This document shows positions 51,322 through 59,112 of a stretch of 64,000 bases of DNA, piece by piece. Position 1 is the first letter of the stretch. The number at the start of each line of letters is the position of its first letter. The translations under genes were made by a program, and so were the position numbers. The notes beneath the pieces are model-generated. The model was not told where the DNA came from. It ran no database searches and saw only the letters and a list, made by a program, of their open reading frames with translations. The DNA comes from Salinibacterium sp. dk2585 (lineage in GTDB: Bacteria; Actinomycetota; Actinomycetes; Actinomycetales; Microbacteriaceae): the NCBI RefSeq assembly GCF_008001035.1, contig NZ_CP042856.1, positions 1 to 64,000 on the forward strand, in the 5' to 3' direction.

Positions 51322-52361
51322 CGGGGGGTGAGCGTCAGTCCGCCATCGGCCGTGAAGGTCACGAGGTAGGAGACCGTGAACGGCACCTCTTCACTGAACG
51401 AGGCGATGCTTCCGTCGAAGAGCGACATCACGTCGACGTCGAGGCGCGCAGCGCCGTGGGCTGGCGGCACGATCCAGGTGCCGATCTGCTCGCCCGGGAT
51501 GATCTCCACGCGCGGATAGTCCGATACCTCCCACTGCGGAGGCGAGACGACGCGGTTGGCGATCTCCTTGCCGAACGGGCATCCGGTCGGTTGCAGCACC
51601 TCCTCCTCGGCGCAGCGGTCGAGGTACGCGGCGAGTTCCTTCTCGACCGCGTCTTCGAAGGCGTCGCTCGCGGTCACATTCAGCACGAAGCGTTCGACCC
51701 GCTCGGTTGACGTGACGGGGAGCACCGTCTCCTCCGCCTCGAGGTAGAGCGATTCGTGGCTGAAGGAGTAGGCGCCCGGCACGAGCACCTGCAGGGGATT
51801 GACCTCTCCGGCACCCGCGGTCGCAACGACGTGCACGCCGTTGACCGCGAACTCGACCGTGTTGCGCGGCACCACCTCGAGGGTTGTGAGCGGCGACTCG
51901 ATGAACTCCCACGCGTTGAAGAAGCCGAGGCGCGCGCCCGTGTGCTGCACGGCGAAGGTCGTCTGCCCGGGTAGGCCGTCGACGCGGTACGAGAAGGTGA
52001 CGTGGTGCTCTCCATCGCCCCGGTCCTCATCGTCGACGAGTTCCACCTGCGAGAGGCGGGCGAGGGCATCCCGGCGCAGGAGCGCGTCGTCGGCGTCGTC
52101 ATCGACGACGACGCCCGGCATCGCGACGATCGACGCGACATCGTGCCGGGAGAGGGACTGCAGGTAGGCGGAGACGAAGCCCGAGGCCGAGTACACGGTC
52201 GAGTTCAGGGTGATGATCGTCGCGACGAAGGCCACGAGCAGCAGGCCGAGGGCCACGCCCCACGTGACAGCGAAGCGCGCGCGGGGGCCGGGAACCCCGG
52301 GCATCCGCTCGGGTGACGGATGCTGCGGGCCCGTCGTCTCCTCCACGGTGCCCGTCGTCAT
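51318..52361 (-). CDS. Single-pass membrane protein of unknown function
   Basis: The 347-residue protein has a short cytoplasmic Pro-rich N terminus, one membrane helix (about 32-54, FAVTWGVALGLLLVAFVATIITL) and a beta-rich extracytoplasmic domain (about 60-347) with two cysteines (DRCAEEEVLQPTGCPFGK) that may form a disulfide. The ATG at 52361 is the first in a plausible frame; the long open frame further upstream overlaps the helicase. I do not recognise a family. It is divergent from the helicase gene. Confidence 0.75.
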   Translation of the reverse strand: MTTGTVEETTGPQHPSPERMPGVPGPRARFAVTWGVALGLLLVAFVATIITLNSTVYSASGFVSAYLQSLSRHDVASIVAMPGVVVDDDADDALLRRDALARLSQVELVDDEDRGDGEHHVTFSYRVDGLPGQTTFAVQHTGARLGFFNAWEFIESPLTTLEVVPRNTVEFAVNGVHVVATAGAGEVNPLQVLVPGAYSFSHESLYLEAEETVLPVTSTERVERFVLNVTASDAFEDAVEKELAAYLDRCAEEEVLQPTGCPFGKEIANRVVSPPQWEVSDYPRVEIIPGEQIGTWIVPPAHGAARLDVDVMSLFDGSIASFSEEVPFTVSYLVTFTADGGLTLTPR

Positions 52362-52464
52362 GGGCCCAATCCTAGACGGCGCCCTCGACCGCGAGATCGG
52401 TGCCCCGGCGGGTAGATTGGACGGGCCGATCGCGCGCTCGACGCTCGGCGTTGAGGAGGTGCGG

Positions 52465-53754
52465 ATGTCTGGGCTCTCACTCTCGGCCGAGCAGTCCGCC
52501 GTCTTCGACGCCATCGAGAATACGCGCGACCACATCTTCGTCACCGGCCGTGCGGGCACGGGAAAGTCGACCCTCCTCAACCACCTCGCATGGAACACCT
52601 CCAAGCAGGTCGTTATCTGCGCGCCGACCGGCGTGGCCGCGCTCAACGTGGGCGGGCAGACGATCCATTCGTTGTTCCGGCTGCCGATCGGGGTCATCGC
52701 CGACCACGACATCGAGCAGGGCACCGAGCTGCGCAAACTTCTCAACACGATCGACACCCTCGTGATCGACGAGGTCTCGATGGTCAACGCCGATCTCGTC
52801 GATGCGATCGACCGCAGCCTGCGCCAGGCCCGGCAGCGACGCAACGAGCCATTCGGCGGCGTGCAGGTCGTCATGTTCGGCGACCCCTACCAATTGGCCC
52901 CCGTGCCCGGTGACGCCGACGAGCGTGCCTACTTCGCCGACACCTACAAGTCGATGTGGTTCTTCGACGCGAAGGTGTGGGATGAAGCGGAGCTGCGCAT
53001 CTTCGAACTGCAGGTCATCCACCGGCAGCACGAGGAGGAGTTCAAGTTCATGCTCAACGCGGTGCGCCACGGCATGGTCACCGCGGAGATCGCGCAGCGA
53101 CTCAACGAGATGGGTGCCCGAACGCCGCCAGAGGATGACGCGATCACCCTCGCGACCCGCAACGACACCGTGAATCGCATCAACGCGACATCCCTCGCCC
53201 GACTGCCCGGACGCGCCCTCACGGCGACGGCAGAAGTGAACGGTGACTTCGGGGGCCGCGCCTACCCCGCTGACGAGAACCTGCAGGTCAAGGTGGGGGC
53301 CCGCGTCATGTTCCTGCGCAACGACCCCGACCAGCGCTGGGTCAACGGCACGGTCGGCACCGTCACGCGGATCGCTGACACCGTGCGCGTCGAGGTCGAC
53401 GGGGAGGAGCACGAGGTGCTGCCCGCGGTGTGGGAGAAGATCAAGTACACCTACTCGCCCGCGACCAAGCAGCTGCGGCGCGACATCGTCGCGGAGTTCA
53501 CGCAGTTTCCTCTGCGGCTCGCGTGGGCGGTCACAATCCACAAGTCCCAGGGCAAGACCTACGATCGCGCGATCGTCGACCTGGGGCAGCGATCCTTCGC
53601 CCCCGGGCAGACCTATGTGGCCCTCAGCCGCATCACGGCGCTCGACGGGCTCTACATGACGAGGCCGCTGCGGCCATCCGACATCATCGTCGACGACAAC
53701 GTGCGCCGCTTCATGTCGCGGGCGGCGATGACGCCGGGCATCGCGGCGCAATAG
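52465..53754 (+). CDS. Pif1/RecD-like superfamily 1 helicase
   Basis: This 429-residue helicase has Walker A GRAGTGKST (28-36), Walker B LVIDEVSMV (about 91-99), the GDPYQLAPV motif III, and the C-terminal AVTIHKSQGKTYDRAIVDLG and TYVALSRITALDGLY motifs V and VI. Pif1-type helicases unwind 5'-3' and resolve G-quadruplexes or R-loops. Bacterial single-domain members are less studied. I chose the ATG at 52465, five bases after GAGGAGG. It stands alone, not with recB/recC or recombination genes. Confidence 0.9.
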   Translation: MSGLSLSAEQSAVFDAIENTRDHIFVTGRAGTGKSTLLNHLAWNTSKQVVICAPTGVAALNVGGQTIHSLFRLPIGVIADHDIEQGTELRKLLNTIDTLVIDEVSMVNADLVDAIDRSLRQARQRRNEPFGGVQVVMFGDPYQLAPVPGDADERAYFADTYKSMWFFDAKVWDEAELRIFELQVIHRQHEEEFKFMLNAVRHGMVTAEIAQRLNEMGARTPPEDDAITLATRNDTVNRINATSLARLPGRALTATAEVNGDFGGRAYPADENLQVKVGARVMFLRNDPDQRWVNGTVGTVTRIADTVRVEVDGEEHEVLPAVWEKIKYTYSPATKQLRRDIVAEFTQFPLRLAWAVTIHKSQGKTYDRAIVDLGQRSFAPGQTYVALSRITALDGLYMTRPLRPSDIIVDDNVRRFMSRAAMTPGIAAQ

Positions 53755-53774
53755 CGGATTGAGCAGCGAGCGTC

Positions 53775-53845
53775 AGCGTTCACAACTCAGGAGCGGGCTT
53801 TCACAATTCAGGAAGGGAAGGCGTCCTTCCTGAATTGTGAACGCT
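53775..53845. repeat. Composite palindromic repeat, copy B (three units)
   Basis: Three units occur: CGTTCACAACTCAGGA (53777-53792), CTTTCACAATTCAGGA (about 53798-53813) and the inverse TCCTGAATTGTGAACG (53828-53843). The second and third form a perfect 17-base-pair stem (53800-53816 with 53825-53841). The third can alternatively pair with the first with one mismatch. It lies between the helicase stop and the heme oxygenase stop, touching the latter. Confidence 0.85.
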
Positions 53846-54494
53846 ACGCGACGGCGGAGGCCTTCTGCGCGTCGAGGTCGTGGAAGAGCTGCGTATTGAA
53901 GTCGTAGGCGACGAGCACCTCGTCGATGACCCGCTCGCGCTCCTCGGGCGTCCACTCGATCGCGTCGAGGGCGTCGCGGTAGGCGTCCTTAAACTCCGTC
54001 ACCGAGGGGATGCTCTCGAAGCGGTAGAACGCGACGCCCTCGTCTCCGAGGCCGAAGTGGCGCTGCATGAGCTTGCCGATGTGCTGGCCGCCCGAGAGGT
54101 CGCCGAGGTAGCGCGTGTAGTGGTGGGCGATGACGCCACCGTTCCAGTCGGCGACCTCGCGCATGCGCTCGCAGTAGGCGATCGTCGCGGGCACGGGGCT
54201 GATGCGGTCGCGCCATCCGTCACCCATCAGGTGGTCGAGGTCGGCCTCGATCGCCGGCATGCGCACGAGCTCCGGGGCGATGATCGCGCCGACCATGGGA
54301 TCGTCAGCCATGCCCGCGGTGACCTGCTCGAGCACGTCGTAGATGTACCAGTGCTGCACGACCAGCTGCGTGTAGTCGTCGAGCGTGCCGGTGCCCTTCA
54401 TGAGGTCGGTCATGAAGCCGGCGCCTTCGCTCTGGCCGTGGCTCGCCCACGTGCGCTCACGAAGGGCCTGCGAGAAGGGAATCGATTCGGCCAC
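53844..54494 (-). CDS. hmuO: Heme oxygenase (biliverdin-producing)
   Basis: This 216-residue HmuO/HO-1-family enzyme opens heme to biliverdin, CO and iron. The proximal ligand is His19 in RERTWASHGQSEG, and the distal-helix signature is YTRYLGDLSGGQHIGKLMQRHF. I chose the GTG at 54494, seven bases after GGAG. A DtxR/IdeR-like iron box (54506-54524) lies immediately upstream, so expression should rise under iron limitation, consistent with heme as an iron source. A DUF2470 gene lies just upstream on the same strand. Confidence 0.95.
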   Translation of the reverse strand: MAESIPFSQALRERTWASHGQSEGAGFMTDLMKGTGTLDDYTQLVVQHWYIYDVLEQVTAGMADDPMVGAIIAPELVRMPAIEADLDHLMGDGWRDRISPVPATIAYCERMREVADWNGGVIAHHYTRYLGDLSGGQHIGKLMQRHFGLGDEGVAFYRFESIPSVTEFKDAYRDALDAIEWTPEERERVIDEVLVAYDFNTQLFHDLDAQKASAVA

Positions 54495-54505
54495 GGAAAC
54501 TCCAG

Positions 54506-54524
54506 TTAGGTAAGGATGCCCTAA
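54506..54524 (-). promoter_or_regulatory. DtxR/IdeR-like iron box
   Basis: The sequence TTAGGTAAGGATGCCCTAA matches the 19-base DtxR/IdeR consensus TTAGGTTAGSCTAACCTAA at 15 positions, including both outer half-sites. It lies 12 bases upstream of the heme oxygenase start. Confidence 0.82.
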
Positions 54525-54609
54525 CCATATCGGAGCCACCCGCACTCACCGCAAGGGTGTTCCGGCTCGTGGACCGCGTCAGCGGCGTGGCGTGAGCGGA
54601 TGTGTGGGG

Positions 54610-54906
54610 TTAGTGGGGCCGCGGTTCCAGGCCCAACTCGGCGCACGCGCGATCGTAGATGACGACGATCTCACGGCGGATCTCGGCACGCTCACTGATG
54701 GTGGTCGTCCACGGCACGCCGAGGGGATGCTCCTCGCCGCCCACGGTGTAGATCCAGCGGCCCTCGTGCTCACTGAGGTCGACCATGGTCGCGGAGTCCG
54801 CGGCACGGTCGCCGAACGCCCGCGCGATGAGGAGGTTGTCGTCGCGGTGATCATCGTTCATGTGATGCAGCACGGCCGCGACGACCTCGGGGGAGAAGCT
54901 TGGCAT
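54610..54906 (-). CDS. DUF2470 domain protein
   Basis: This 98-residue protein has the DUF2470 pattern: PEVVAAVLHHMNDDHRDDNLLIARAFG, then ATMVDLSEHEGRWIYTV and ERAEIRREIVVIYDRA. This domain forms the C-terminal part of HugZ-type heme oxygenases and of other heme- or flavin-related proteins. Its place directly upstream of hmuO suggests a heme-binding or accessory role in the same response. The ATG at 54906 is chosen; the frame upstream is open but overlaps the DinB-family gene. Confidence 0.85.
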   Translation of the reverse strand: MPSFSPEVVAAVLHHMNDDHRDDNLLIARAFGDRAADSATMVDLSEHEGRWIYTVGGEEHPLGVPWTTTISERAEIRREIVVIYDRACAELGLEPRPH

Positions 54907-54948
54907 GAACGCTACGGTACTCGTTCGCCCTGAGTGCCAAGATGAGCT

Positions 54949-55467
54949 ATGCCCATCACGCCTGATACCAAGGACTGGACCTGGGTGCTCTCGCGCTCCT
55001 GCGCCGAGTGCGGCTTCGACGCGACATCCTTCGTCGCCGCCGACATGCCGACCATGATCCGCGAGAACGCCCGCGCGTGGCCCGGCCTCCTCGATCGCCC
55101 CGATGTCAGACAGCGACCGGATGACTCGACCTGGTCGCCGCTCGAATATGGCGCACACGTGCGAGACGTCTACCGACTGTTCCACGAGCGCCTGCGGCTC
55201 ATGCTCGGCGAACACGACCCGCAGTTTGCGGACTGGAGCGCGGATGATGCGGCGCTTGCCGGCCGCTACAGCCAGCAGGACCCCCAGACTGTTGTGGGCG
55301 AGATCGTTGAGGCGGGCGAGGCGATCGCCGACGCCTACGAGAACCTCGCGATGGAGCAGTGGATCCGCCCTGGACGACGCAGCAACGGCTCGCTCTTCAC
55401 GGTGGAGTCGCTCGGCAGGTACATGCTGCACGACGTCGTGCACCATGCGCACGACGTGCGCCGCTGA
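54949..55467 (+). CDS. DinB-family protein
   Basis: This 172-residue protein matches the DinB/YfiT four-helix metal-binding fold: SWVLSR-type start, then TWSPLEYGAHVRDVYRLFHERL (first His), and the C-terminal MLHDVVHHAHDVRR (second His pair). The family includes mycothiol-dependent enzymes and uncharacterised thiol transferases. The role here is unknown. It is divergent from the DUF2470 gene with a 42-base gap. Repeat copy C begins four bases after its stop. Confidence 0.85.
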   Translation: MPITPDTKDWTWVLSRSCAECGFDATSFVAADMPTMIRENARAWPGLLDRPDVRQRPDDSTWSPLEYGAHVRDVYRLFHERLRLMLGEHDPQFADWSADDAALAGRYSQQDPQTVVGEIVEAGEAIADAYENLAMEQWIRPGRRSNGSLFTVESLGRYMLHDVVHHAHDVRR

Positions 55468-55470
55468 GCG

Positions 55471-55539
55471 CTTTCACAATTCAGGAGTCAAGGCGCCCGA
55501 GGTCCCGAGTTGGGAAAGCCAGGTCCTGAGTTGGGAAAG
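55471..55539. repeat. Composite palindromic repeat, copy C (three units)
   Basis: Three units occur: CTTTCACAATTCAGGA (55471-55486), TCCCGAGTTGGGAAAG (55503-55518) and TCCTGAGTTGGGAAAG (55524-55539). The last abuts the fliW stop. The first is inverted relative to the other two, the same organisation as copy A. Confidence 0.85.
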
Positions 55540-55540
55540 C

Positions 55541-55921
55541 TCAGGCGCGGGCAAGTTCCGCGCGGAGCGGCCAGTTCTGGTTGTCGAGGATGAACTGGGC
55601 GCACGCGCCCGTGCGCGAGTTCACGACGATGGGTGCCATGAGATTGGTTGTGGTCGTGCCGTCGGTGCCGGGGTTGGCGACAACGAGCACGAGCGCGTCG
55701 TCCGGCGACTGCAGGCCGAGGCTCGCGACCTGCTGGTCGCTGAGTTCCGGCGTGTAGGCGGGGAGGTAGGCGCCAGCGTCGAGCACGTAGAGGCGCAGTG
55801 CGCTTTCCGCCGCGGGGCGGAGCGTGAACAGCCCGACGGCACCCTTCACCTCGTCGAGCACGAAGTCGACGTGGGGCGCGAAGCCGGGGGGCGGGACGAC
55901 GAAGGTGAGGGTGGCGGTCAT
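55541..55921 (-). CDS. fliW: Flagellar assembly factor FliW
   Basis: This 126-residue protein has the FliW features LRLYVLDAGAYLPAYTPELSDQQVASLGL and LVLVVANP, with the NLMAPIVVNSRTGACAQFIL block. FliW binds flagellin and CsrA to couple flagellin synthesis to secretion. It overlaps flgL by four bases and ends the flgN-flgK-flgL-fliW operon. No csrA gene is visible in the window. Confidence 0.94.
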   Translation of the reverse strand: MTATLTFVVPPPGFAPHVDFVLDEVKGAVGLFTLRPAAESALRLYVLDAGAYLPAYTPELSDQQVASLGLQSPDDALVLVVANPGTDGTTTTNLMAPIVVNSRTGACAQFILDNQNWPLRAELARA

Positions 55922-56817
55922 CGCAGGAAGTCCATCAGGGTCGGTTGGAGCACTCGGGCGGTCACCGCGAGCGCGGACTGGTAGGAGACCTCCTGCATCT
56001 GGAGGTCGAGCACGGCCTTGGCGAGGTCGAGGTCCTCGATGCCGGAGCGCTGCGTCTCGAGTGAGACCGACTGCAGCAAGTTGGTTTCTTCGGCGCGCAT
56101 CATCTGGGCGTGCCGGGTTCCGATCGTGGCACGGTGCCCCCTCATGACTTCGAGTCTGGCATCGATCTCGCCCAGCTTCGGCCCGATGTTGGTGCCCGCG
56201 CGGAGGTCGGCGACGATGGAGTCGACGAGGGCGAAGACGGATGTCGGCCCTGCGCCGAAGATCGCGGCACCGTCGGCATCGACCCGCACGGTCGTTTCGG
56301 AGTCGATGCGGCGCTCAACCGTGCTTCCGGGGGCACCTGCGAACTCGTAGGGCGTTGCCGAGTCGGCACCCAAGAACGCGTGGCCAGCATCCGAGTTGCC
56401 GGCGAAGATGCTGCGGCCAAGGTAGGCGGTGTTCGCCTGGGCGAGCAGGTCGCTGCGAAGGCTCTCGAGCTCCACCGCGATGGCTTCCTTCGCGGTCGGC
56501 GACATGGCCCCGTCGTTGGCTCCCTGCACCGTGAGGTCGCGCACTCGGTCCATGAGTCCGGCGACGTTGGTGAGGGTCGAGTCGACCGTCGTGAGCCAGC
56601 CGAGGCCGTCGCTGATGTTGCGCTTGTACTGGTCGTTGGCCCGCTGCTCCGCGCGCACCTGCAGCGAGTTGGCGGTGCCGATGGGGTCGTCGGAGGGCGC
56701 GCCGATGCGCTTGAGCGAGGTCGCGCGGTCGCGCATCTCGCCGAGCCCGGCCATGACGCCCTGGAGGTTCTGCTGCGCCGAGCGCATGAGCGCGGTGCTG
56801 GTGACTCTCGTGATCAC
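55918..56817 (-). CDS. flgL: Flagellar hook-associated protein 3
   Basis: This 299-residue protein is flagellin-like at both ends: the N-terminal RVTSTALMRSAQQNLQGVMAGLGEMRDRATS and the C-terminal DLAKAVLDLQMQEVSYQSALAVTARVLQPTLMDFLR. FlgL joins hook and filament with FlgK. The short variable centre includes residues about 140-215. It is third in the minus-strand operon and begins three bases after the flgK stop. Confidence 0.95.
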   Translation of the reverse strand: MITRVTSTALMRSAQQNLQGVMAGLGEMRDRATSLKRIGAPSDDPIGTANSLQVRAEQRANDQYKRNISDGLGWLTTVDSTLTNVAGLMDRVRDLTVQGANDGAMSPTAKEAIAVELESLRSDLLAQANTAYLGRSIFAGNSDAGHAFLGADSATPYEFAGAPGSTVERRIDSETTVRVDADGAAIFGAGPTSVFALVDSIVADLRAGTNIGPKLGEIDARLEVMRGHRATIGTRHAQMMRAEETNLLQSVSLETQRSGIEDLDLAKAVLDLQMQEVSYQSALAVTARVLQPTLMDFLR

Positions 56818-56820
56818 GGT

Positions 56821-58245
56821 CTACCTCCCGACCACGCCGGTGCGGTTGATGAGGGTGTCGAGCATCTCGTCGACGGCGGTCATGACGCGCGCGGCGCCCT
56901 GGTAGGCGACCTGGTACGTGAGCATGTTGATGTTCTCCTCGTCCATGTCGACGGCGGAGGCTGAGAGCTGGGCACCGACCGCGGCATTCGCGCTGATATC
57001 GGCGAGGGCCGATTGTTGGACCGCCGTGCGGGAGGCGACGCCGATGCCGGTCACGATCGACGACCAGAGCGCATCAGGGCCCTCGGGGTCAAGGCCGATC
57101 TGGGCGATCGCGTCGGCGATCGTGCCGTCGTAGGCACCAGCACCGACCGCGCCCGATGCGATTCCGCTCAGGTCGGTCGGCACGACGGAGATGCCGCGGG
57201 CGGCGGGAAGCACCCCGTCGATCTGGAAGAACGGGCCACCCGGGTCACCCGCGTTCGTGACACCGGTCTGGTGGACTGCGTTGACCTTTTCGGCGAGGGC
57301 CTGCGCGAAGAGGTTGAGTGCCTCGGCCGCCTCGGCGAAGGTGCCGCCCGTGCCGTTGCCGTCCGTCGGGGCAAGGATGGCGACGGATGCCGCGAGCTCG
57401 CCGCCATCGAGGGCGATCGCCGACCCGGGTCGGTGTGCCCACTCAAGCTGCACGGCGTTGGTGAGCCCGTCCTGCATCCGGAGCCCGCCCACGACAGTGA
57501 CGGGCCGGAAGGTGTCTCCGGAGACGATCGCGTTGCCACCGATGAGCACCTCGACGGTGCCGTCGGCGGTCTCGCGCGCGGTTCCGCCGGCGAGGCTCGC
57601 GATCGTGGCAGTGAGGGTGCTGCGCTTGTCGAGCAGCTCGTTGACGGAGCCGCCCGCTGCGATGGCGGAACGGATGCGGCCGTTCAGGTCGGCGACCTGC
57701 TGGGCTGCCGAGTTGAGTTCCGAGACCATGCCGTTGGTCTGGGCGCGCATGCCGGCCCACTCGTTCTCGATGTCGGTGTAGGCCTTGCCGATGCGGGAGG
57801 TCAGCACGCCGGCCTGCTCGAGCAGCACGCCCGCCGAGGCCGGTTCGCCCGCGCGGTTGGAGACGTCCTGCCAGGCGGCCCAGAACTCGGAAAGCTGCGC
57901 CGAGATGCCGTTCTTTCCCGGCTCTTGCAGGATGCCCTCGATGTTCGAGAGCGCGCGTGCGTTGAGGTTCCAGAACCCAGCGGATGCCGCCGAGGAGCGC
58001 ACCTTGGAGTCCACGAAGAGGTCGCCGAGCCTGGCGATGCCTTCGACCGAGACGCCCTGGCCGACGCGCGTGCCGTGGGAGAGCGGGCCCGTCTGGGCCA
58101 CGCCGCCGATCGACGAGGTCGTCAGGCGCTGGCGGGTGTAGCCCTCAGTGTTGACGTTCGCGATGTTCTGCCCGACGACGTCGAGGCCCTGCCTCGCTGC
58201 ATTGAGTGCGGTGTAGGCGGTGTTCAGCCCGCTGAAGGTGCTCAT
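56821..58245 (-). CDS. flgK: Flagellar hook-associated protein 1
   Basis: This 474-residue protein has the N-terminal rod/hook motif SGLNTAYTALNAARQGLDVVGQNIANVNTEGYTRQR and the C-terminal EENINMLTYQVAYQGAARVMTAVDEMLDTLINRTG. The central region carries a DLNGRIRSAIAAG coiled-coil and a HQTGVT segment. FlgK forms the hook-filament junction. It lies between flgN (its chaperone) and flgL. Confidence 0.96.
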   Translation of the reverse strand: MSTFSGLNTAYTALNAARQGLDVVGQNIANVNTEGYTRQRLTTSSIGGVAQTGPLSHGTRVGQGVSVEGIARLGDLFVDSKVRSSAASAGFWNLNARALSNIEGILQEPGKNGISAQLSEFWAAWQDVSNRAGEPASAGVLLEQAGVLTSRIGKAYTDIENEWAGMRAQTNGMVSELNSAAQQVADLNGRIRSAIAAGGSVNELLDKRSTLTATIASLAGGTARETADGTVEVLIGGNAIVSGDTFRPVTVVGGLRMQDGLTNAVQLEWAHRPGSAIALDGGELAASVAILAPTDGNGTGGTFAEAAEALNLFAQALAEKVNAVHQTGVTNAGDPGGPFFQIDGVLPAARGISVVPTDLSGIASGAVGAGAYDGTIADAIAQIGLDPEGPDALWSSIVTGIGVASRTAVQQSALADISANAAVGAQLSASAVDMDEENINMLTYQVAYQGAARVMTAVDEMLDTLINRTGVVGR

Positions 58246-58247
58246 GG

Positions 58248-58733
58248 TCAGAATCTCTCGTCGATCAGGCGGGCGCTGCCGGTGTCAATGGTCTCGCCGG
58301 TGGCGCCGTAGGTTCCCGTGTCTCCGCCAAGGTTCGCAAGGGTCTCCTGCGTTGAGCGCAGTGCGGAGCGCAGGAATTGTTCGTTGATGTCGCGCAACTG
58401 GCCGATCTGGGCGGTCAGTTCGCCGAGGGCGGTGAGGTGGTTGGCGAAGATCTCGGCCCAGGGCCCTTCGGCGGGGGCGGCTGCGACGAGGTCGCGGAGC
58501 GTGGCATCCGCTGCCGTTCCCCACTGCTCGCCGAGTTCTGCAACCTCGACCGTGCGGGTGAGGCCGAGGGCGCGGAGGCGCTCGAGCACCTGCTCGACCT
58601 CGCGCGTGGCATGGGGGAGCCAGCGGGTCTTGCCGGTGGTGAGCAGCAACTGCTCCTCCTCGAGCTTGAAGAGCAGGAGTTCGAGGAGCTCACGCTCGCG
58701 CCACAGGGTGGCGGAGACTTCGTTTGCTCCCAC
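58248..58733 (-). CDS. flgN: FlgN-family flagellar chaperone
   Basis: This 161-residue alpha-helical protein has the FlgN-like N terminus LWRERELLELLLFKLEEEQLLLTTGKTRWLPHATREVEQVLERLR. FlgN binds the C termini of FlgK and FlgL before export. It is the first gene of the minus-strand operon and is preceded by a class-3 flagellar promoter (58776-58802). Assignment is by position and helical pattern, as the family is weakly conserved. Confidence 0.85.
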   Translation of the reverse strand: MGANEVSATLWRERELLELLLFKLEEEQLLLTTGKTRWLPHATREVEQVLERLRALGLTRTVEVAELGEQWGTAADATLRDLVAAAPAEGPWAEIFANHLTALGELTAQIGQLRDINEQFLRSALRSTQETLANLGGDTGTYGATGETIDTGSARLIDERF

Positions 58734-59112
58734 GGTGCTCTCCGTTCATCTGGTCTCGGGTGTCGCCACGGTGGACTGTCGGCAGCGGGGCCGTTTCGGT
58801 AAGGCGAATCGAGCGGAAATTTCTGTACCCCGGCTGAAGATTCGCCGTACCCCAGTTGTGGGGATGTGCTCCCCCCTAGGGGGGACACGTCGCTAACTGA
58901 ATAAGCCGAACCTGCTTCCGTGGCCTCGCATTCCCTCCATAGAGTCTCCACTGTCGCTCGGGTCAGGCCCGGGAGACAGCAACCGAGTTCGAGGCGCGCA
59001 GGGTCCCGAAGCCCCGCGTCATCCGAGTCTCCTTCCCGGTTGAGACGTGGCCCGTCACCTCGCTTACCCGCGAACGCAAATGCAAGAGATCGAGACAAAC
59101 GGGGGTACAGCT
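58734..59112. promoter_or_regulatory. Divergent flgN-fliA intergenic region
   Basis: It contains the minus-strand flgN promoter (58776-58802) and the upstream region of fliA. A short GC palindrome CCCCCCTAGGGGGG (about 58871-58884) lies in the middle. I see no clear sigma-28 site for fliA; its promoter is probably of another class. In-frame codons upstream of 59113 (ATG at 59080) are possible but lack a ribosome-binding site. Confidence 0.5.
58776..58802 (-). promoter_or_regulatory. Candidate sigma-28 (FliA) promoter of the flgN operon
   Basis: On the minus strand, TTAC (58802-58799) is followed by exactly 15 bases and GCCGACAG (58783-58776). This fits the flagellar consensus TAAA-N15-GCCGATAA. 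It lies 43 bases upstream of flgN. Confidence 0.65.

Noticed and set aside
57013-58311. 432-codon plus-strand open frame opposite flgK
   Set aside because: It is a shadow frame. flgK is supported by both conserved ends and operon context.
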